Assembly (NCBI GenBank): GCA_013365365.1
Contig: JABVXU010000603.1
Coordinates: 1-32,456, forward strand
Source: Cruorifilaria tuberocauda
Lineage: Eukaryota > Nematoda > Chromadorea > Rhabditida > Onchocercidae
Direction of reading: 5' to 3'
Length of the DNA stretch: 32,456 nucleotides
Shown here: piece after piece, positions 1 to 10,565 of the stretch
Layout: every line of letters starts with the position of its first letter
Position numbering within the stretch: the stretch's first letter is position 1
The notes under the pieces: generated by a model
What the model was told of the DNA's origin: nothing
The model's database searches: none
What the model saw: the letters and a program-made list of their open reading frames with translations, nothing else
Program-made: the position numbers and the translations under genes

Positions 1-40
<40 letters not shown>
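1..40. repeat. (TAA)n microsatellite
   Basis: Thirteen uninterrupted TAA units open the window. The left edge cuts the tract, so its true length is unknown. Confidence 0.97.
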
Positions 41-42
<2 letters not shown>

Positions 43-297
43 TAGCGACGATCATAACAGTATTTAGTAATTTTTCCGGATTTAAACATTGTCTAATCAA
101 TAATGGGAAAAGAAATTGCAAGGATCGAAAGGAAAAAAGAACGTTATTGATACGTACAATACGTATAATCAGCTAATTCAACATCATCATATATAAGTAA
201 ACAGACCTTATTACTGTATTACTATTAATATTAAAGTAATATATATATTAATAGTATATTAACATTTTGTGATTAGTAATCATATTATTATTTATTT

Positions 298-402
298 CTC
301 TTTATTATTATTTATTTTGTTACCATTATCATTATTATTATTTATTATTTATTATTATTATTATTTATTTTTTATTATTATTATCATTATCATTATTATC
401 CA
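298..402. repeat. Imperfect (ATT)n/(TTAT)n tract
   Basis: About 100 bases made almost only of ATT, TTAT and ATC units on the plus strand, with short interruptions such as GTTACC near 318. This is a degenerate microsatellite. Confidence 0.85.
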
Positions 403-1756
403 CTATTGCTGTTATCAGAAACATATAATGGTATAATTAATTAATAAAATATAAATAAAAATTAAAATTTCAGAAGAATAGTAAAATCATTTAAAACAAA
501 AATTTGTTAAAAACTAAGTTATCAATTACTTAATTTACAGTTTACAGTCTATACAATTAGAGTAACTTTGCAAATTAAATATTGCATTCATATCAGAATT
601 ATTTTGAATGCTTAAGATTTCCTGTTCCACAAATTATTTTACTCTAATCATTATCAGTAGTAAATTTCCAAAAATTTTTGCCATAACACAAAACTGTAAA
701 AGAAAATTGATAATTTCATTATCAGATTTATTCTTTTAATCTTAATTAGTTAATGATAAACAACAATAAATTAAAATGTTTTAAATATTTTTAGGGATAA
801 ACAAATTCGCTGAAAAATATAAATTATTAATTTACCATTTTACTACCAGGTAAAAACAATATTTACTGAGCACAAAATTACTTTCATTCCTCTTTCCTAC
901 AAATTCCATCTTGCGCTTTTTCGCCATTTTTCGCTTCTATCATCACATTTACGCTTCTTATCGTTCAGTTAGAAAACCGGAATATATGTAAATAAACTGT
1001 GTGATACAGACTTACTCCAAGTGTTACATATGCCGCATAGATTGTAGAATGATATGATGATTCTTGACAAGTAAATAAACAACGAATATTATTTCCTTCA
1101 TATTTATTTATTTATTAATTCTGTTAACTAGCTAATTGCTAGCACCTACATTATTTAACATTCCATTGAGAAAATTGAGTAAAATAAAATTCAACTGTAA
1201 TTTATTTAATGATTTTACGCTTTATTACTTTCACCAAAATTTTTATGTTTAATTTAGATTAGCTTATGCTTAGGTCTAATTTAAGCTCAAATATGAAACA
1301 TTGAGATTAAAATACTAAATAAATCAAAAAAATTTACCTTTACTTTACCACACCATTTCTATTTCCACTCTCTTACTTTTTGATAAATAATATTAAATAA
1401 TTACTAATTCTAATATCACTCGCAATATTTCGCAAGTAAATAAGTAAATGAAAGGTGAAAAAAACTGATTGAAACGAAAGATTTATACATTTGACGTAAA
1501 ATTTACGTGAAAATTTAAATAATAAAAGTAAAACCCAAAATTCTGCTTATTCAACATTTAATTAAAATCAAATTAATCAAAATAAATCCTAATTAATTCA
1601 AAACTTCGTGTTGCTTTTTCTCGGGATTTACATGAATCAAAAGAGAAGTTAATACAATTAGCCTTACTTCTTCCTTAGGGAAGGACCAATCTAGAATAAA
1701 TTAATTCATACCAATTTCAGCTAATCAATTAATAAATTAGCATTAATAGCATAGCT
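403..1756. other. AT-rich stretch without a supported gene
   Basis: Mostly unique AT-rich sequence. On the minus strand a T-rich acceptor (TTTTCTTTTACAG, ending at 694) lies nine bases before an ATG at 684 and a 14-codon frame that runs into a possible donor at 642. A 30-40 codon minus-strand open run ends at 965 and contains a GTAAGT. Neither can be chained to further exons, so no gene is called. Confidence 0.5.
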
Positions 1757-1808
1757 TCCTCTTTCCCTCTCCTCTACCTCTCCCTCTCTTTCTCTCTCTC
1801 TCTTCCCC
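1757..1808. repeat. Pyrimidine-rich (CT)n tract
   Basis: About 50 bases of C and T on the plus strand, with CTCTCT runs near 1790-1803. It is a simple-sequence tract, not coding. Confidence 0.85.
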
Positions 1809-2630
1809 TGCTAATCTTTGCTCATATGTTTGCTTGGAAAACAGAAGGAAAATTATTTTCAAACATAAATTAGCAATCACGAAACGATATGTTTAGTAAA
1901 AAAGGAAAGAAAAAAAAAATATCGATGGAATTTTTATTCTTCCTTTCTTCTCTCATTTTTTTTATCTCTTTTCCCTATCATTTCGTTTTTTTCTTTCTTT
2001 CACCCATTTTCTTCCGGTCCCGGTCTTATTCGAAAGGAATAATTTCAATATGGAATTTGGAAAACTGATTTCGGAAAAATGAAAGAGAAAAACAGAAAAA
2101 CGAAAAAATAGAAAGTAAAATAGAAAAATGAGAAAGAGAGAGGAAGAGAAATCAGTGATGATGATAATGATAATAGATAAAATGATAAATATTTAATTAT
2201 AAAATACAAAAAATCGATTACTTCTCATCTATATTTCCTGGATAAAAAATGTAAATATTTGATTTATCTCGAGAATTGATAATTTAGCTAAAACTTATAC
2301 AGTTTATTACTTTCTATTCCTTCCACTGCTACTGGCTATTGCTGTTACTTCTTAAGCTTAAGCTTGGCTTCAACTATTACTATTACTACTTATTCTTCTC
2401 TCTCAATTCCTCTCTTTACTAAATTTGTCACTACTACTACTTGGTTTAATTTATTGACCAATGATTTCTATAGCTTCGTTACTAAATGATCTTTGCTCTT
2501 AAATTTATTTTTAAAATGCCACACAATTAGAAACTAAAAACAAATTTCACACAATCATTCTTAGCGATAAAACTTTTTCCACTTCTACAATGCTAAGTTA
2601 TGTATAAGTTTAAGTAAACGTACATACACT
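1809..2630. other. Low-complexity stretch, no supported gene
   Basis: Pyrimidine-rich sequence near 1930-2010 is followed by purine-rich sequence near 2085-2150 and a GATAAT-rich patch near 2156-2190. A minus-strand open run of about 33 codons starts behind an acceptor-like site at 2065, is rich in Lys and Arg, and is within chance expectation. An island of GC-richer sequence (ttccggtcccggtcttattc, near 2013-2032) stands out but has no recognisable function. Confidence 0.45.
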
Positions 2631-2826
2631 GAATTCGAAGTGAGTGTACTAAAAATGCGAAATATGAATTTTGTATTATTAATATTAATTATTCTATTTT
2701 TAATAGTATAAATAATACGTATAAGTAAATATAGATATATTTATACCGAATTCGTTATTGAATTCAAAATAAGTGTACTGAAAATGCAAAGTATGAATTT
2801 TGTATAATTATTTAATTACTAACTGT
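2631..2826. repeat. Diverged tandem duplication, about 129-bp period
   Basis: The segment starting GAATTCGAAGTGAGTGTACT at 2631 reappears at 2760 as GAATTCAAAATAAGTGTACT. Both copies continue with ATGaATTTTGTAT-like sequence and AT-rich filler. The copies differ at several positions, so the duplication is not recent. Confidence 0.8.
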
Positions 2827-3953
2827 ATTATTAATATTAATTATCGTATTATTAATTATATAAATATTTTTATAAATATAATGTATAAAGGAACATGGAT
2901 GGATAAAATAGGTCAAGGGTCAATTTTTATCTATATTAAGCTTTATTTTCAATATTTTATGTTTAACGGTTAAGTAAGCAAAAAATGTAAAAGCTATGAC
3001 TAGCAGCTTACAGTTAACTTTATGAAACATACAAAAACAACGTAAAAATATTGTCAAAATAGTTTTTAAAAATTATCATATTTTCTATATATATAAAAAA
3101 TTCTTCGATAATCTTAATTAATTAATCACATTATCACCAATTATTAATTTTACAAATAAAAGTATTATATCATGATGATATGAACTATGATCATGAAAAA
3201 AAAAGAAACGTTCAGAAAAATGTAACAATATGTTCACAAAAAAATATTTAATTAATTAACATACTACAGAATTTAGTTTAAATTTAATCAGACTTTTATC
3301 AATTTAAATATAAAAATTGCATACATATTTATTCCTCACTTATACTTCAACTAATAAATTCTATACAATACAATACCTAATATTACTTCATATAAATCAT
3401 TATTCTATATTAATTTTACCACAGTGTTTTAAACAATCTTCGAAAAAGAAAAAAAAATTTGTTTACTAATATTTCCCCCTTTTCCCATTTATGCACATAA
3501 AACATGTACTTCATTCTAATATTTAACAAATAATACAAGTAAGTAAAACTTAAGAACTTGAAAAACTGAACTGGAAATGAGAAATGATCGAATTATTAAT
3601 AATAATGAAGTAAGAATTATTAATAATGATGAATTAATAATAATAATAATTGGAAATAAAAAATAAAGCAGAATATTGGAATAATACAAAGAATGGAATT
3701 GAATTAAACTAAAATTGAAAAATGATATATTCTTGAATTAAGTATAAGTGAATTGATGTGAGTGATATATTCTTAACAAAGGTGAAATTCATGGAAGGTA
3801 AAACTTGTAGAAGAAATGTAGAAGAAAAAAATGTTTGCTTTACTTCAAGAAATGAAGGAAAGAAAAAAGCAATGTCCTTCCGCATTTTATTCATTAAAAG
3901 TGCAAGAGCAATTATATCATTTGGAAGAAAAAAAAGGGGAAGGTAAAAAAGAT
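2827..3953. other. AT-rich stretch, no supported gene
   Basis: Unique and low-complexity AT-rich DNA. ATT/AAT-rich repeats occur around 3590-3655. From about 3780 the plus strand becomes purine-rich; frames read from it give only Lys/Arg/Glu or, on the other strand, Phe/Leu/Ser runs, which are composition artefacts. Confidence 0.5.
2910..2922 (+). promoter_or_regulatory. Possible DR1 nuclear-receptor element
   Basis: AGGTCA and GGGTCA sit as direct repeats with one base between them, the arrangement bound by RXR- and HNF4-type nuclear receptors. No gene start is close by and a chance match is quite possible. Confidence 0.2.
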
Positions 3954-3999
3954 AGGAGAAGAGAAAAAAAAGAAAAAAAAGAAAGGGAAGGGAAAAAAA
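3954..3999 (+). repeat. Uninterrupted purine tract
   Basis: Forty-six consecutive A or G bases, the core of a purine-biased plus strand between about 3780 and 4560. Such homopurine/homopyrimidine DNA can in principle form triplex structures; no function is visible. Confidence 0.85.
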
Positions 4000-5126
4000 T
4001 GCAGACATGCAAGATAATTTGAAAATTTTTTTGCAAAAAATTCTTAAATTAAATAAACCAAAAGTTAACAGATGTATACGATAACTGAGAGAGAAAAAAA
4101 TATAAAGACAGAGAGAGAAAAAAAAGAAAGAAGAGAGAAAATAATTTTATCACTAATAGGATAAGATAAGATAATAGTATATGGACGAATTTGAAACGAA
4201 TAAATTAATCTAAGAAAGATTATCCAGAAGTTCAATGATACAGTATAAAGGGAACAAAGAAAGAAAGAAAAAAAAAACCAACAATCGGAAAATGAAAATA
4301 AAAAGAGAAAGAAAGGAAGAAAAAAAAGAGAATAGAGGGAAAAGTGATAACATAGTATCATAATATATCGTACAATGATAAATCATTGATATCAATGTAA
4401 AAGAGTACATGAAAGAAGGAGAAATTTTTAATAAAGAAAAGAAGTAAAAAAAGAACAAATTCATTTCTTTTTTTTTCAAACTGAATGATAGAAAGATAAA
4501 AAAAAGAAAAATGGTTAATGTAAAATGGGGAGATTATCACGAAAGGGAAAGAAAAAAATTTTCAATTTATATTTTTTTCATTTTTCAATTTCAAAAGACG
4601 AAAAAAATAATTAACGACAATCAATTATGATATGATAATGTTCTATCAAATCTTTCTACATTAACAAATATCATTTCATCCATTATCATTAATATTATCA
4701 CTTATCAGTTAGATATCAACCCCTCCCCACCTTATTTAATTGTAGCATTAAGAAAAAGCCTCATTTCTCATTTATTCACTTTCTCTTTTTCTTACTTCAA
4801 CTATTCACTCCACATTTCAATTTGATTATGAAAGTAAAAAAAAGAGTAATATTAGCTCACCGAGGATATAATAATATATTCCATGATATGCATGAAGTAA
4901 TACACTTGAAAATATTGAAATATTTACTGAATCTCAACTATAAATACTTTTGCTTAATTGGTAAGCTATTACTGATAACATTGAACGTCTAAAATATTTA
5001 TCATAAATGGAAATTTCAAAAATGTAAAGAACATCGCAACAATATGCAATATATATGATGATGTTAAATACAGAAATTACACGTAAAAAAACGTGAAAAT
5101 GTAATTGTAAGCTGAAAATGTAATTT
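4000..5126. other. Purine-biased then AT-rich stretch, no supported gene
   Basis: The plus strand stays rich in A and G to about 4560 and then becomes ordinary AT-rich DNA. The long minus-strand frames here consist almost only of Phe, Leu, Ser, Ile and Tyr, which is the expected product of a poly-pyrimidine strand, so they are not called. Confidence 0.5.
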
Positions 5127-5221
5127 TAAGCTAGAAGATATTAAGCAATAAAAAATGCTTCTCAAAACACTGATAAGCATTTCGATGGATAAATGAAATA
5201 GGCGGAAATTGAATGTGAAAA
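5127..5221 (-). repeat. 95-bp dispersed repeat, inverted copy 1
   Basis: The reverse complement of this segment matches 13333-13427 at 94 of 95 positions by my alignment; the only difference is in the middle (GCTTATCAGTG against GCTTATCAATG). Outside the 95 bases the similarity falls off sharply. An internal inverted repeat, AAATGCTT and AAGCATTT, could form an 8-bp stem with a loop of about 14 bases. No terminal inverted repeats or target-site duplications are obvious. It could be a MITE-like element, a conserved structured RNA or a gene-conversion product. Confidence 0.9.
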
Positions 5222-5864
5222 CTTAATAAGTCATTAAAATGAAAATTACAATAAAAGCAATAATGGTTATAATAAAACAATATACTGTAAAAAATTACTG
5301 TTAAAAAAATGACTAAAATTAAAATGAAAAAAAAATTGAAAATGATTCGGATAAAATAAAATAAACGATGAACACAATATGTCATAGTTGAAAGATCAAT
5401 TGTGATGATTTAAATTAATGTCAAAATTAAATGTTAATGACAAATATCATTCGTACAATGATTATTTCACGTGACCCTTATTGAAAGTTTGATGAAGTGA
5501 TAATCAATTCATTAATTTACTTTCCTTCAATTTTATCTCTTTTCTATCATTCTTAAATAAATTGTTTAAAAGCAAAAATTGAAAAGAAAAAAAATGCAAT
5601 ACGAACAATGTGTGTGTTCTGTGTAATTGAAAAAAGAAAAAAACAAAACGGTTGGAAAAGATTACCTAAAAATGTTGTAAACAAAAAAAAAACATAAATA
5701 GATAGAAATAATTAAACGTAAATATCCATTTACGTAAAAATACGCAAAAAAAAACATTGCACTAATGTGATTTCATATTTTAAAGTGCAATGTAAATACA
5801 GAAACGATTTAAATGAAATTTAACCGGAAACAAATTTTTGCTTTATTGATGAAAATAAAAACAC
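5222..5864. other. AT-rich stretch, no supported gene
   Basis: AT-rich sequence with A runs and several ACGTAAA-type words near 5690-5750. No splice-site and open-frame combination stands out. Confidence 0.5.
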
Positions 5865-5956
5865 TCATACATATACACACGCAGAAAATTTATATACATA
5901 CGCATATACGCACACGCACACACGCATCCACACACGTACGAGCACATGCACAGGCG
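5865..5956. repeat. Alternating purine-pyrimidine CA/CG/TA tract
   Basis: A degenerate (CA)n tract broken by TA, CG and GC steps (for example ACACACGTACGAGCACATGC near 5931-5950). The near-continuous alternation of pyrimidine and purine, with CG steps, is the pattern that favours Z-DNA. Confidence 0.8.
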
Positions 5957-6292
5957 CATACGTGAAGCTGAATATATACATCTGATCATATACACAACTA
6001 TGCATTTTTTAATTTAATCATTTCTCTAATTCGAATCTAAAATAAAGGTATAATTTTGAACTTGATTAGTTCAACTAATTAAGTTGAAATGACTCATCAA
6101 AATGCTTTCTTTTATGTGAAAAAAAAGAGCTTCAATTAAACTTAGGCATTAAAGCATTGCATTAACGATTACAAAGCATTTCAAGTTTAATAAAAAGTAA
6201 TATATTTCTTGTTATATGTAAGCTTTTCTGCATACATGTAACATTTTTCTGCATTGATCATTCACAGCTTTTCCTTGGATCTTTTTATAAAT
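5957..6292. other. AT-rich spacer
   Basis: Nothing recognisable apart from short CATACATG-like words. An acceptor-like ATTCACAG at about 6260-6267 precedes the open frame described for the 63-bp duplication. Confidence 0.5.
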
Positions 6293-6418
6293 GATAAAAA
6301 TGATCATTTAAAGGATATGAATGAGCATTATCCATCTCTTCACAAAGATGATAATGATAAAAATGATCATTTAAAGGATATGAATGAGCATTATCCATCT
6401 CTTCACAGAGATGATAAT
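6293..6418 (+). repeat. 63-bp tandem duplication, two copies
   Basis: Two adjacent copies (6293-6355 and 6356-6418) are identical except for A6345 against G6408. The unit length is a multiple of three and the plus strand is open through both copies, reading a 21-residue unit that includes NDHLKDMNEHYPSLH; the frame ends at a TGA just after copy 2. One minus-strand frame is also open. There is no convincing start or splice donor, so this is recorded as a recent duplication with possible, unproven coding potential. Confidence 0.95.
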
Positions 6419-7069
6419 AAATGATAATGATAAAAATGATGATAAAAAATGAAATAAATATCAAAAAAAGAAACGAAACGAAATGATTTCAATAATCGAA
6501 TCAATTATTAGTTTTGGAATTTTTGTCATTCTTTCTTTTAATTTCATACAATTTATTTTGAGTTTGTTGCAAAATATGCAAATGAAACCTGAATTTAATA
6601 ATTAGAACTTAGCACTTTCCTGATTAATAAAATTTAGTAGTATGGATAGCATGCCGGCTTATAGAGGATTTATATCCTATTAATACTTAAAAATCAAATC
6701 TAACATTTCAAATATTCAACCACTCATTCAATGCGATATTGATCGATGAGATTCGTAAAAAAGGTTTCATCTTTTATGATTGCTTAATTTAATCATGTTA
6801 GCTTTAAAAACAATGAACTGAATAAAAACAATGAATTAATTAAAAGATTAATCATCAAAATTTGACTTTACTTTTAAATCGTATAAATTAAAACGTATTT
6901 AATTTTGCAAACATTTGAATTCTATATTATCTATTCGGTTATTTTATCGATTAATACATATTTATTCATATGCAATGATATTTATTTCAATAATTATCTT
7001 ATTTATTGATACATATTTATTCAATGCATGCAATCGATATTATACAATACCGATTACATAGTGAAAAAT
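6419..7069. other. AT-rich stretch, no supported gene
   Basis: GATGATAAA-rich sequence follows the duplication. Near 6951-7035 the phrase TTGATACATATTTATTCA and its close relative occur about 60 bases apart, a small diverged tandem repeat. No gene is visible. Confidence 0.5.
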
Positions 7070-7345
7070 TGAAATATATGAATTGAATTGATTGAAATTG
7101 AAATATATTTATTGAATTGAAATTAAAATATATTTATTGAAAAAAAAATTATTGAAATAAATATCAATAAATGAAATAATCAAATAACTACTGGAATTGA
7201 TATTAATGAACGAATTAATGAAATAATTATTGAAACAAATAATCATAATTGAAATAATGAAATAATCATTGGAATTAATATTTATAAATTAAATAATGAA
7301 ATAATTATTGGAAATGATATTAATAAATGAATTAATGAAATAATA
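7070..7345. repeat. Degenerate GAAATAATTATT repeats
   Basis: Many imperfect copies of ATTGAAATAATTATTGAAAT and GATATTAATAAATGAATTAA-like words in tandem on the plus strand, with variable spacing. This is an old, diverged minisatellite. Confidence 0.7.
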
Positions 7346-8689
7346 GTAAAGGTAAATAAATGTAATATTTCTTTCCCTTAATTCATTTTTAACCAAAACT
7401 TAGTACAAATAATAAAAGATTTAAATCGAATCAAATTCAACCCAATTTTTTTTTCTCTTTCATCCTTTGTTTCCTCTATCTCACCATATATTTATTTATA
7501 AGTAATTGAAATTGATGCAAATATAAATGAACTAGATTTGATAATGATTTGCTGTTATCAGTAAATTATCATCATCATCATCAAAGGAACACAATTTAGT
7601 GAGAAAATATGCAAGAGAATATTGAGAAAAGAAGTAATTAAATATTGTTGGTTAATTGTTTGAGAAAAAGTAATTAAATGCATAAAAAAGAGAAAAATTT
7701 GCAACAAAAACAAAGATTTTATCAAGTTTATAGCTAATGATAATTGATAAGCTATAAAATGCAATAAAAGCTTCAAGTGATAAAATAAAAACCATGCAAA
7801 TTCTTCCTTTTTGCATGGCTAATGGCTAATAAACTAAATTTAATATCTTAAAATAATCAATAAGATATTATTTTGCAGATAAGCAATCTATTACTTCATA
7901 AATGAATTCAATTTCTCAATATAATATCATTTTAAATGTTTTCTCTACGTTAACTTTTAAATAACAGAAAAAAACTTCACCTTACTTAATATTTACTTAA
8001 TTACTTAGTATAAACAAATAGCAATAATTATCAGTAAATTTTTACGCCAATTATTGTTTTAATTTGAAACGAACAATAAAATACCGGTAGATAAGAGGGA
8101 TGTTAATTATGAAGCAGCAATAATACAATTTGCCTTTCTATTACTCTTTTCTTCACGATGAATTAATTATGATTTCATCCTAAAAAGATTTTTAGAAGAA
8201 AATCATAATATTACAAGAATTAATAAAAAAGCAATTCATATTGTTGATTTAGTTAATGTAAACGTAAACATAAAACGTAAACGTGAACGTAAAACGGCGT
8301 ATTGCAAAAAAATGATTTAACGTAAATTAATCATGCCATTTATAAAAACTTCTCGAATAGTCGAAAAAATAAAGAAGAGAAGAGTATTAAAGTAAGAATG
8401 AAATTAAGCAGGATTATCCGGATCCTGAAATTTAATACCAAAAAAAGCGGAATATTCAGATAATAAATACATATCAGGAATTGATAATGAATATCATACA
8501 ACTGTTCAAATTGCACGGTCGGTAGAAAATCAAATTAATGAAACCAACGTATCAAGGTGACTAAAGTTAAATGAACTGATAGATGCAATCATGTGATACT
8601 TCAAATTAGCAATTGGTTAAATAGCCAGCAGAGATGAAACAGCGATAGGTATAAGTTAAACGCACTGATAATAAAAGTGATAAGTAGTG
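7346..8689. other. AT-rich stretch, possible isolated exon
   Basis: Mostly AT-rich DNA with ATC and GATAA words near 7560-7580. At 8478-8556 (plus) a 79-base segment lies between CATATCAG and AAG/GTGACT and is open in one frame (25 full codons, including HTTVQIARSVENQINETNVS). The following plus-strand frame at 8691 would continue in phase, but its acceptor is purine-rich and unconvincing. Confidence 0.35.
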
Positions 8690-9083
8690 ATAGGAAGAAA
8701 GTAAGGAACACCTACGGAAAGATTGTGGAAATATCAGAATTGACGGAGAATTTCCAGTGGGTGCAAATCAATGATGGTTTGGCAGGGAGAGGAACCAGAC
8801 TGATACGGCGACTCGCCCTTGGGATAGGGAGAGGAGGAGAGGGCGAGACGGCAGGGGTGTGCTGCAGACATCGTTGCATGGGAAGCAGAGGGGAGGGCCA
8901 GAGATGCAAGGGACCTTCATGGAAGAGTGTGGCGAAGAGAGAGAGACAGAGGGAGAGGAGAAGAAGACGTAACCATCTCTCTCTCTTCTCACTTTCATCC
9001 ACCACGCCTTCAGGTGTCATTATGTCCATCAACCATCTCCCCCTCTCTTCTTCCTCTACCCTTACCTTGCCCTCACACCTCAC

Positions 9084-9112
9084 CTCTCTCTCTCTCTCTC
9101 TCTCTCCTCTTT
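9084..9112. repeat. (CT)n microsatellite
   Basis: About 13 CT units at the end of the pyrimidine-rich half of the GC-richer island; first of five CT tracts of the same orientation up to 10602. Confidence 0.95.
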
Positions 9113-9150
9113 CGTAATATCTGAATTGTAAAGAGAAGAGGAGTGGATAG

Positions 9151-9166
9151 CGGTCAAACATGACCG
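9151..9166. promoter_or_regulatory. Perfect inverted repeat CGGTCA-n4-TGACCG
   Basis: Six-base arms with an AACA centre. GGTCA half-sites in an inverted arrangement resemble nuclear-receptor sites, and another GGTCA occurs at about 9195. Function is speculative. Confidence 0.25.
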
Positions 9167-9220
9167 TTTACCGGAGGATGGACACAACCAACCGGGTCAA
9201 CTCTACTCCATCCATTACAT

Positions 9221-9244
9221 CTCTCTCTCTCTCTCTCTTCTCTT
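9221..9244. repeat. (CT)n microsatellite
   Basis: Nine CT units followed by TTCTCTTTT on the plus strand. Confidence 0.95.
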
Positions 9245-9695
9245 TTCCACGTAGTATTATTAATATTTCCGTTACAGTTCACGTAATCTCAATTTACCAT
9301 TCCATTTTGGAAATTATGGTCAAATTTTGTGAAGTTATAAATATTTTCCCGCTGTGAATTCTTTTTACAAATATTTTACTTTACTCTCTTTCTTCCGTAA
9401 GTTTAAACAAAAAAAAAATTTAATAATTGTAATTTTCGTCGGAGCAATTAATATTAAAATGCATTCAGTAATTTGAAATTTAAATTTAACTCTCAGCAAT
9501 ACTTTTGAGTAATTTACAATTTAAGAAATAAACAATTATAATAAGTAAAAAAACAAACAAACAAGCAAATCAATAATTATATTTTTTTCCACTATACTAT
9601 TAAAATTTTTAAGAAACAAATAATTATAATAAATGAACAAATCAATAATTATATTTTTATCTTTGCTTTTTCTTCCGAAAATTTATTGTTTTAAC
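9245..9695. repeat. AT-rich spacer with an 85-90 bp tandem duplication
   Basis: AT-rich DNA in which AAATAAACAATTATAATAAGT followed by CAAATCAATAATTATATTTTT (about 9525-9586) recurs at about 9616-9658 with small changes. No gene is visible. Confidence 0.6.
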
Positions 9696-9714
9696 AAAAA
9701 AAAAAAAAAAAAAA
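9696..9714. repeat. Poly(A) tract of 19
   Basis: Nineteen A residues in a row on the plus strand. No upstream sequence suggests a retroposed transcript, so this is taken as a simple homopolymer. Confidence 0.9.
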
Positions 9715-9919
9715 CAAGAAAAGTTTGAGACCAAAAAAAGAGCAATTTTGTTTTTGTTTTTCGAAAATTTGAGAAATGAAAAAGAAAAATTGAAGCAAAA
9801 ACGAAAGAAGCAAGCAAAAGCTAAAACAAAATGCAAAATGGAAAAAAAATTAAACACAAAAGAAATAAAAATCAATGAAAGCATTTTCAAGAACAACGAA
9901 GAATTGCTACTAATGACCT

Positions 9920-9982
9920 TTTCTCTCTCTCTCTCTCTCTCTCCATCTCTCTCTCTTTCCATCTCTCCCTCTCCCTCTCTTT
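9920..9982. repeat. Long (CT)n tract with CCAT interruptions
   Basis: Roughly 60 bases of pyrimidines, mostly CT units, broken only by two CCAT words. The complementary (GA)n strand would resemble GAGA-type binding DNA. Confidence 0.95.
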
Positions 9983-10330
9983 AACTTGTAAAAGTTTAAC
10001 TTTTAATATTTTCATCCATTTGGAGTTTCCATTACCATTTTCCTTCCTGATCGGAAATTATCTCATTTCAGGATAGTTCTATTCTCTTCTCTTCTCTGAT
10101 CCGATTGATCCGATCTGATCTCTAAAGTTATCTTATCTTATTTGATCACAATTTCAACAATAAGATAAGAAATAATTTGCAAAATTGTTGAACTGTTGTT
10201 ATTGACCTTTTTCATTTTTCATTCCCAAAAATTTAAACTTTTACATTTAAATGGTAATAAAAACGGCAAATTAATGTTGAATGAGCGTAGCTAATTTTTG
10301 AATAAAATTTTTGAATTTTTCTTTCCTTTT

Positions 10331-10349
10331 CTCTCTCTCTCTCTCTCTC
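10331..10349. repeat. (CT)n microsatellite
   Basis: Nine CT units inside AT-rich sequence. Confidence 0.95.
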
Positions 10350-10565
10350 ATCCTTAACAATACAGTGATAATCATTTTTTTTATTTCCTCTGGTAATTGA
10401 TTGAAACATTTAAATGCTTTAGATGTTTTCTAGTAAAAACTAAAATACGATCTTATATTCTATTTATTCATCAATTTTATCTCATCCTTTCCTCTCATTT
10501 ATTTATCCGATTCGACCGAGTGTTCGCGGTATATTTCCAATTACCATCTCCTTCATTTTATTCAT

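Larger units (their letters stand above)
8690..9166. other. GC-richer island with purine/pyrimidine switch
   Basis: This is the longest clearly GC-richer segment of the window. From about 8820 to 8970 the plus strand is rich in G and A; from 8973 to 9112 it is rich in C and T, so the two halves are partly self-complementary (GAGAGAGA against CTCTCTCT). One plus frame is open from 8677 to 9117 (146 residues) and one minus frame from 9161 to 8712 (149 residues). The first third of the plus frame has a balanced composition (for example IVEISELTENFQWVQINDG), after which both frames are dominated by Arg/Gly/Glu or Ser/Leu/Pro. A non-coding exon, a promoter region or a decayed insertion are all possible. 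I cannot choose a coding strand. Confidence 0.5.

Noticed and set aside
3709..4540. Several overlapping 60-99 codon frames
   Set aside because: They are products of a purine-rich plus strand: Lys/Arg/Glu on one strand and Phe/Leu/Ser on the other, with no balanced composition or splice sites.
7558..7776. 72-codon minus frame resembling a membrane protein
   Set aside because: Leu/Ile/Phe richness follows from base composition, and it ends in an ATC microsatellite read as a Met run.
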